Shown: one piece after another, positions 6,388-7,434 of the stretch
Numbering within the stretch: the stretch's first letter is position 1
Layout of the letters: every line of letters begins with the position of its first letter
Origin: Lachnospiraceae bacterium
Lineage (GTDB): Bacteria; Bacillota; Clostridia; Lachnospirales; Lachnospiraceae
NCBI GenBank assembly: GCA_003489085.1
Contig: DNJM01000031.1
Coordinates: 1 to 7,434 of the forward strand
DNA: 7,434 nt
Direction of reading: 5' to 3'
Made by a program: the position numbers and the translations under genes
The notes under the pieces: model-generated
Databases searched by the model: none
The model's input: the letters and a program-made list of their open reading frames with translations, nothing else
What the model was told of the DNA's origin: nothing

Positions 6388-7225
6388 GTGCCCAGAGGGC
6401 GATTGCGTCATCCAGTTTGCGGCACATTTTCTCCCGATCCGCGGGAAGTGTGCCCTTGACACGGAGCTCAATAAAATCATGGAATCCATCGTAAACAAGA
6501 TGGTCTGTTTCCAGAAGCTCAAGAAGCCGCCGCTCTTCCTGAAGATTTTCCAATTCGCTTGCGGGCCGAAACCGACCGCTTTGAATATCCTGATAAAGCG
6601 GAGCGCAACTGTGCAGAAACAGGGAGAAATTTGTAATGCGTGCCGGATGAGTGCGATTGAAGAATTCTGCTGTTTTTTCAGCATTTTCCATACCACGGCC
6701 TTCACCGGCGATCCCCGTCATGATATGGGCATTGAAAATAAAGCCGACTGCCTGCATTCGTTCGATTTCCTGATAGGCCTCGTCAAGGGTATGATCTTTC
6801 CTGGTAAATCGGAGCACATCATCCAGACCTGTTTCGATTCCAAGATACAGATTGCGGATACCGGCCTGATATAATGCCGTAAGCTCTGCATCGGATTTCC
6901 TGTGTATATTGGTAACGGTAGCATCCATGTTGATGGTATGGCAGGATGGAAAATAATGATGGATCCGTTCCAGAATATGCAGTAAATGAGAGGTTTCAAG
7001 ACCGAATGCGTTACCGTCGCCGAGAAAAATACGTTCCGGTTCTCCGCCGGCATCTTTTACCCGTTTCAGCTCCGCATCAATCTGTTCCATGGGAAGCTCC
7101 CGGTATGTCAGATGTTTGAACAATGTACAGAATGTACATAGGTTGTAGGAGCATCCGACTGCTACAGGAAGCATAAAGGACGACCGTTCCATCGGTGGGC
7201 GGCAGATTTGACCTTCGTAATTCAT
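6356..7225 (-). CDS. Radical SAM protein of unknown function
   Basis: The 289-residue product has a radical SAM core. CSYNLCTFC (25-33) holds the three cluster cysteines, Cys25, Cys30 and Cys33, spaced C-x4-C-x2-C instead of the textbook C-x3-C-x2-C. It is preceded by CRPPMERSSFMLPVAVG. Further core motifs are FLGDGNAFG (68-75), a strand ending YLGIETGLDDVL (127-138), and IMTGIAGEGRG (168-178). The C-terminal 80 residues are mostly helical with Glu/Arg/Leu and no extra cysteine cluster. The protein resembles the COG1032-like radical SAM proteins of anaerobes, for which I know no reaction. I chose the ATG at 7225 because AAGGAGG lies 7 bases upstream and the promoter at 7266-7294 would start transcription downstream of the alternative TTG at 7294. 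It converges on coaX, with stops 13 bp apart, and diverges from the TPP-riboswitch transcript. No functional link to either is evident. Confidence 0.9.
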   Translation of the reverse strand: MNYEGQICRPPMERSSFMLPVAVGCSYNLCTFCTLFKHLTYRELPMEQIDAELKRVKDAGGEPERIFLGDGNAFGLETSHLLHILERIHHYFPSCHTINMDATVTNIHRKSDAELTALYQAGIRNLYLGIETGLDDVLRFTRKDHTLDEAYQEIERMQAVGFIFNAHIMTGIAGEGRGMENAEKTAEFFNRTHPARITNFSLFLHSCAPLYQDIQSGRFRPASELENLQEERRLLELLETDHLVYDGFHDFIELRVKGTLPADREKMCRKLDDAIALWAQKEPVFSFWG

Positions 7226-7232
7226 GCAGATA

Positions 7233-7239
7233 CCTCCTT
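7233..7239 (-). promoter_or_regulatory. Ribosome binding site that fixes the radical SAM start
   Basis: On the - strand these bases read AAGGAGG, a near-perfect Shine-Dalgarno sequence 7 bases before the ATG at 7223-7225. The longer frame, opening with TTG at 7294, has no comparable site. Confidence 0.88.
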
Positions 7240-7265
7240 TGCCTGTGAATTGAAATGTTACTGAT

Positions 7266-7294
7266 ATTGTATCACTATTTGTTTCGGTATACAA
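7266..7294 (-). promoter_or_regulatory. Promoter of the radical SAM gene
   Basis: On the - strand, TTGTAT (7289-7294) and TACAAT (7266-7271) are separated by exactly 17 bp. Transcription should begin near 7259, giving a leader of about 34 bases before the ATG at 7225. Confidence 0.7.
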
Positions 7295-7314
7295 GAAAGA
7301 ACAGGACGCTTCCC

Positions 7315-7343
7315 TTGACGGAGTGAGGATACCATGCTACAAT
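7315..7343 (+). promoter_or_regulatory. Promoter of the TPP-riboswitch transcript
   Basis: TTGACG (7315-7320) and TACAAT (7338-7343) are separated by 17 bp, with TGC directly before the -10. Transcription should start near 7350, just ahead of the riboswitch. The promoter is back to back with the radical SAM promoter. Confidence 0.8.
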
Positions 7344-7358
7344 AAATGCAGTTCAAAA

Positions 7359-7434
7359 ACGGGGAGCTTGTGGAAACAGGCTGAGAGTAAGCTGTATCGC
7401 TTTAACCCATAACCTGATTTGGATAATGCCAACG
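7359..7434 (+). ncRNA. TPP riboswitch (THI element), cut by the window end
   Basis: The conserved TPP aptamer parts are present in order: GGGGAGC (7361-7367), the pyrimidine-sensing CAGGCTGAGA (7377-7386), ACCC (7405-7408), and AACCTGATTTGGATAATGCC (7411-7430) followed by AACG. The closing strand of helix P1, normally TAGGGA, falls just beyond the edge. Thiamine pyrophosphate binding normally switches off a downstream thiamine synthesis or transport gene. That gene is not in the window, and the expression platform (terminator or sequestrator) cannot be seen. Confidence 0.96.

Noticed and set aside
6320..6874. 184-residue + strand frame after coaX
   Set aside because: It is antisense to the radical SAM gene, starts inside the end of coaX and crosses the shared terminator.
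1..7434. Mobile element, prophage, CRISPR array, toxin-antitoxin or defence system
   Set aside because: No transposase, integrase, terminal inverted repeats, repeat-spacer pattern or defence motif is visible. Gene content and terminators look like stable core chromosome.

Overview
The window looks like ordinary chromosome from an anaerobic, Gram-positive Firmicute of the class Clostridia, most likely a gut Lachnospiraceae member. This placement is an inference from gene content: an LCP-family cell-wall protein, a membrane-anchored HtrA, type III pantothenate kinase, an ECF-type vitamin transporter subunit, an anaerobe-type radical SAM protein and a TPP riboswitch. Strong AAGGAGG-type ribosome binding sites and moderate GC content agree with it. 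I see no insertion sequence, phage gene, CRISPR array, tRNA or rRNA.

Layout. Positions 1-1982 hold the end of a cell-surface operon on the + strand. It has the C-terminus of an LCP (LytR-CpsA-Psr) protein with an Asp/Asn/Ser/Tyr-rich tail, then a secreted, membrane-anchored protein with a cohesin-like domain and a very acidic tail, closed by a long hairpin terminator. Positions 1983-3457 hold htrA, a membrane-anchored S1C serine protease with a PDZ domain. It has its own upstream region, containing an 11-bp-spaced direct repeat and a small palindrome, and it ends in a bidirectional terminator.

Positions 3480-6342 form a coenzyme A block. coaBC lies on the - strand and diverges from a panT-coaX operon on the + strand. 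The two units face away from each other across a 186-bp control region that holds a clear panT promoter, a plausible coaBC promoter and a tandem 9-bp repeat. Together the genes supply pantothenate uptake (PanT), phosphorylation (CoaX), and cysteine coupling plus decarboxylation to 4'-phosphopantetheine (CoaBC).

Positions 6344-7294 carry a convergent radical SAM gene on the - strand. It shares a terminator with coaX, and the hairpin reaches into its last codons. Its true start is at 7225, because the promoter lies inside the longer reading frame. At the right edge a good sigma-A-type promoter drives a TPP riboswitch that is cut by the window end, so a thiamine gene presumably follows.

I did not find a convincing undescribed system. 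The items most worth a second look are the cohesin-like protein with its acidic tail, the repeats upstream of htrA and panT, the altered GxDR motif in CoaX, and the terminator that overlaps coding sequence.
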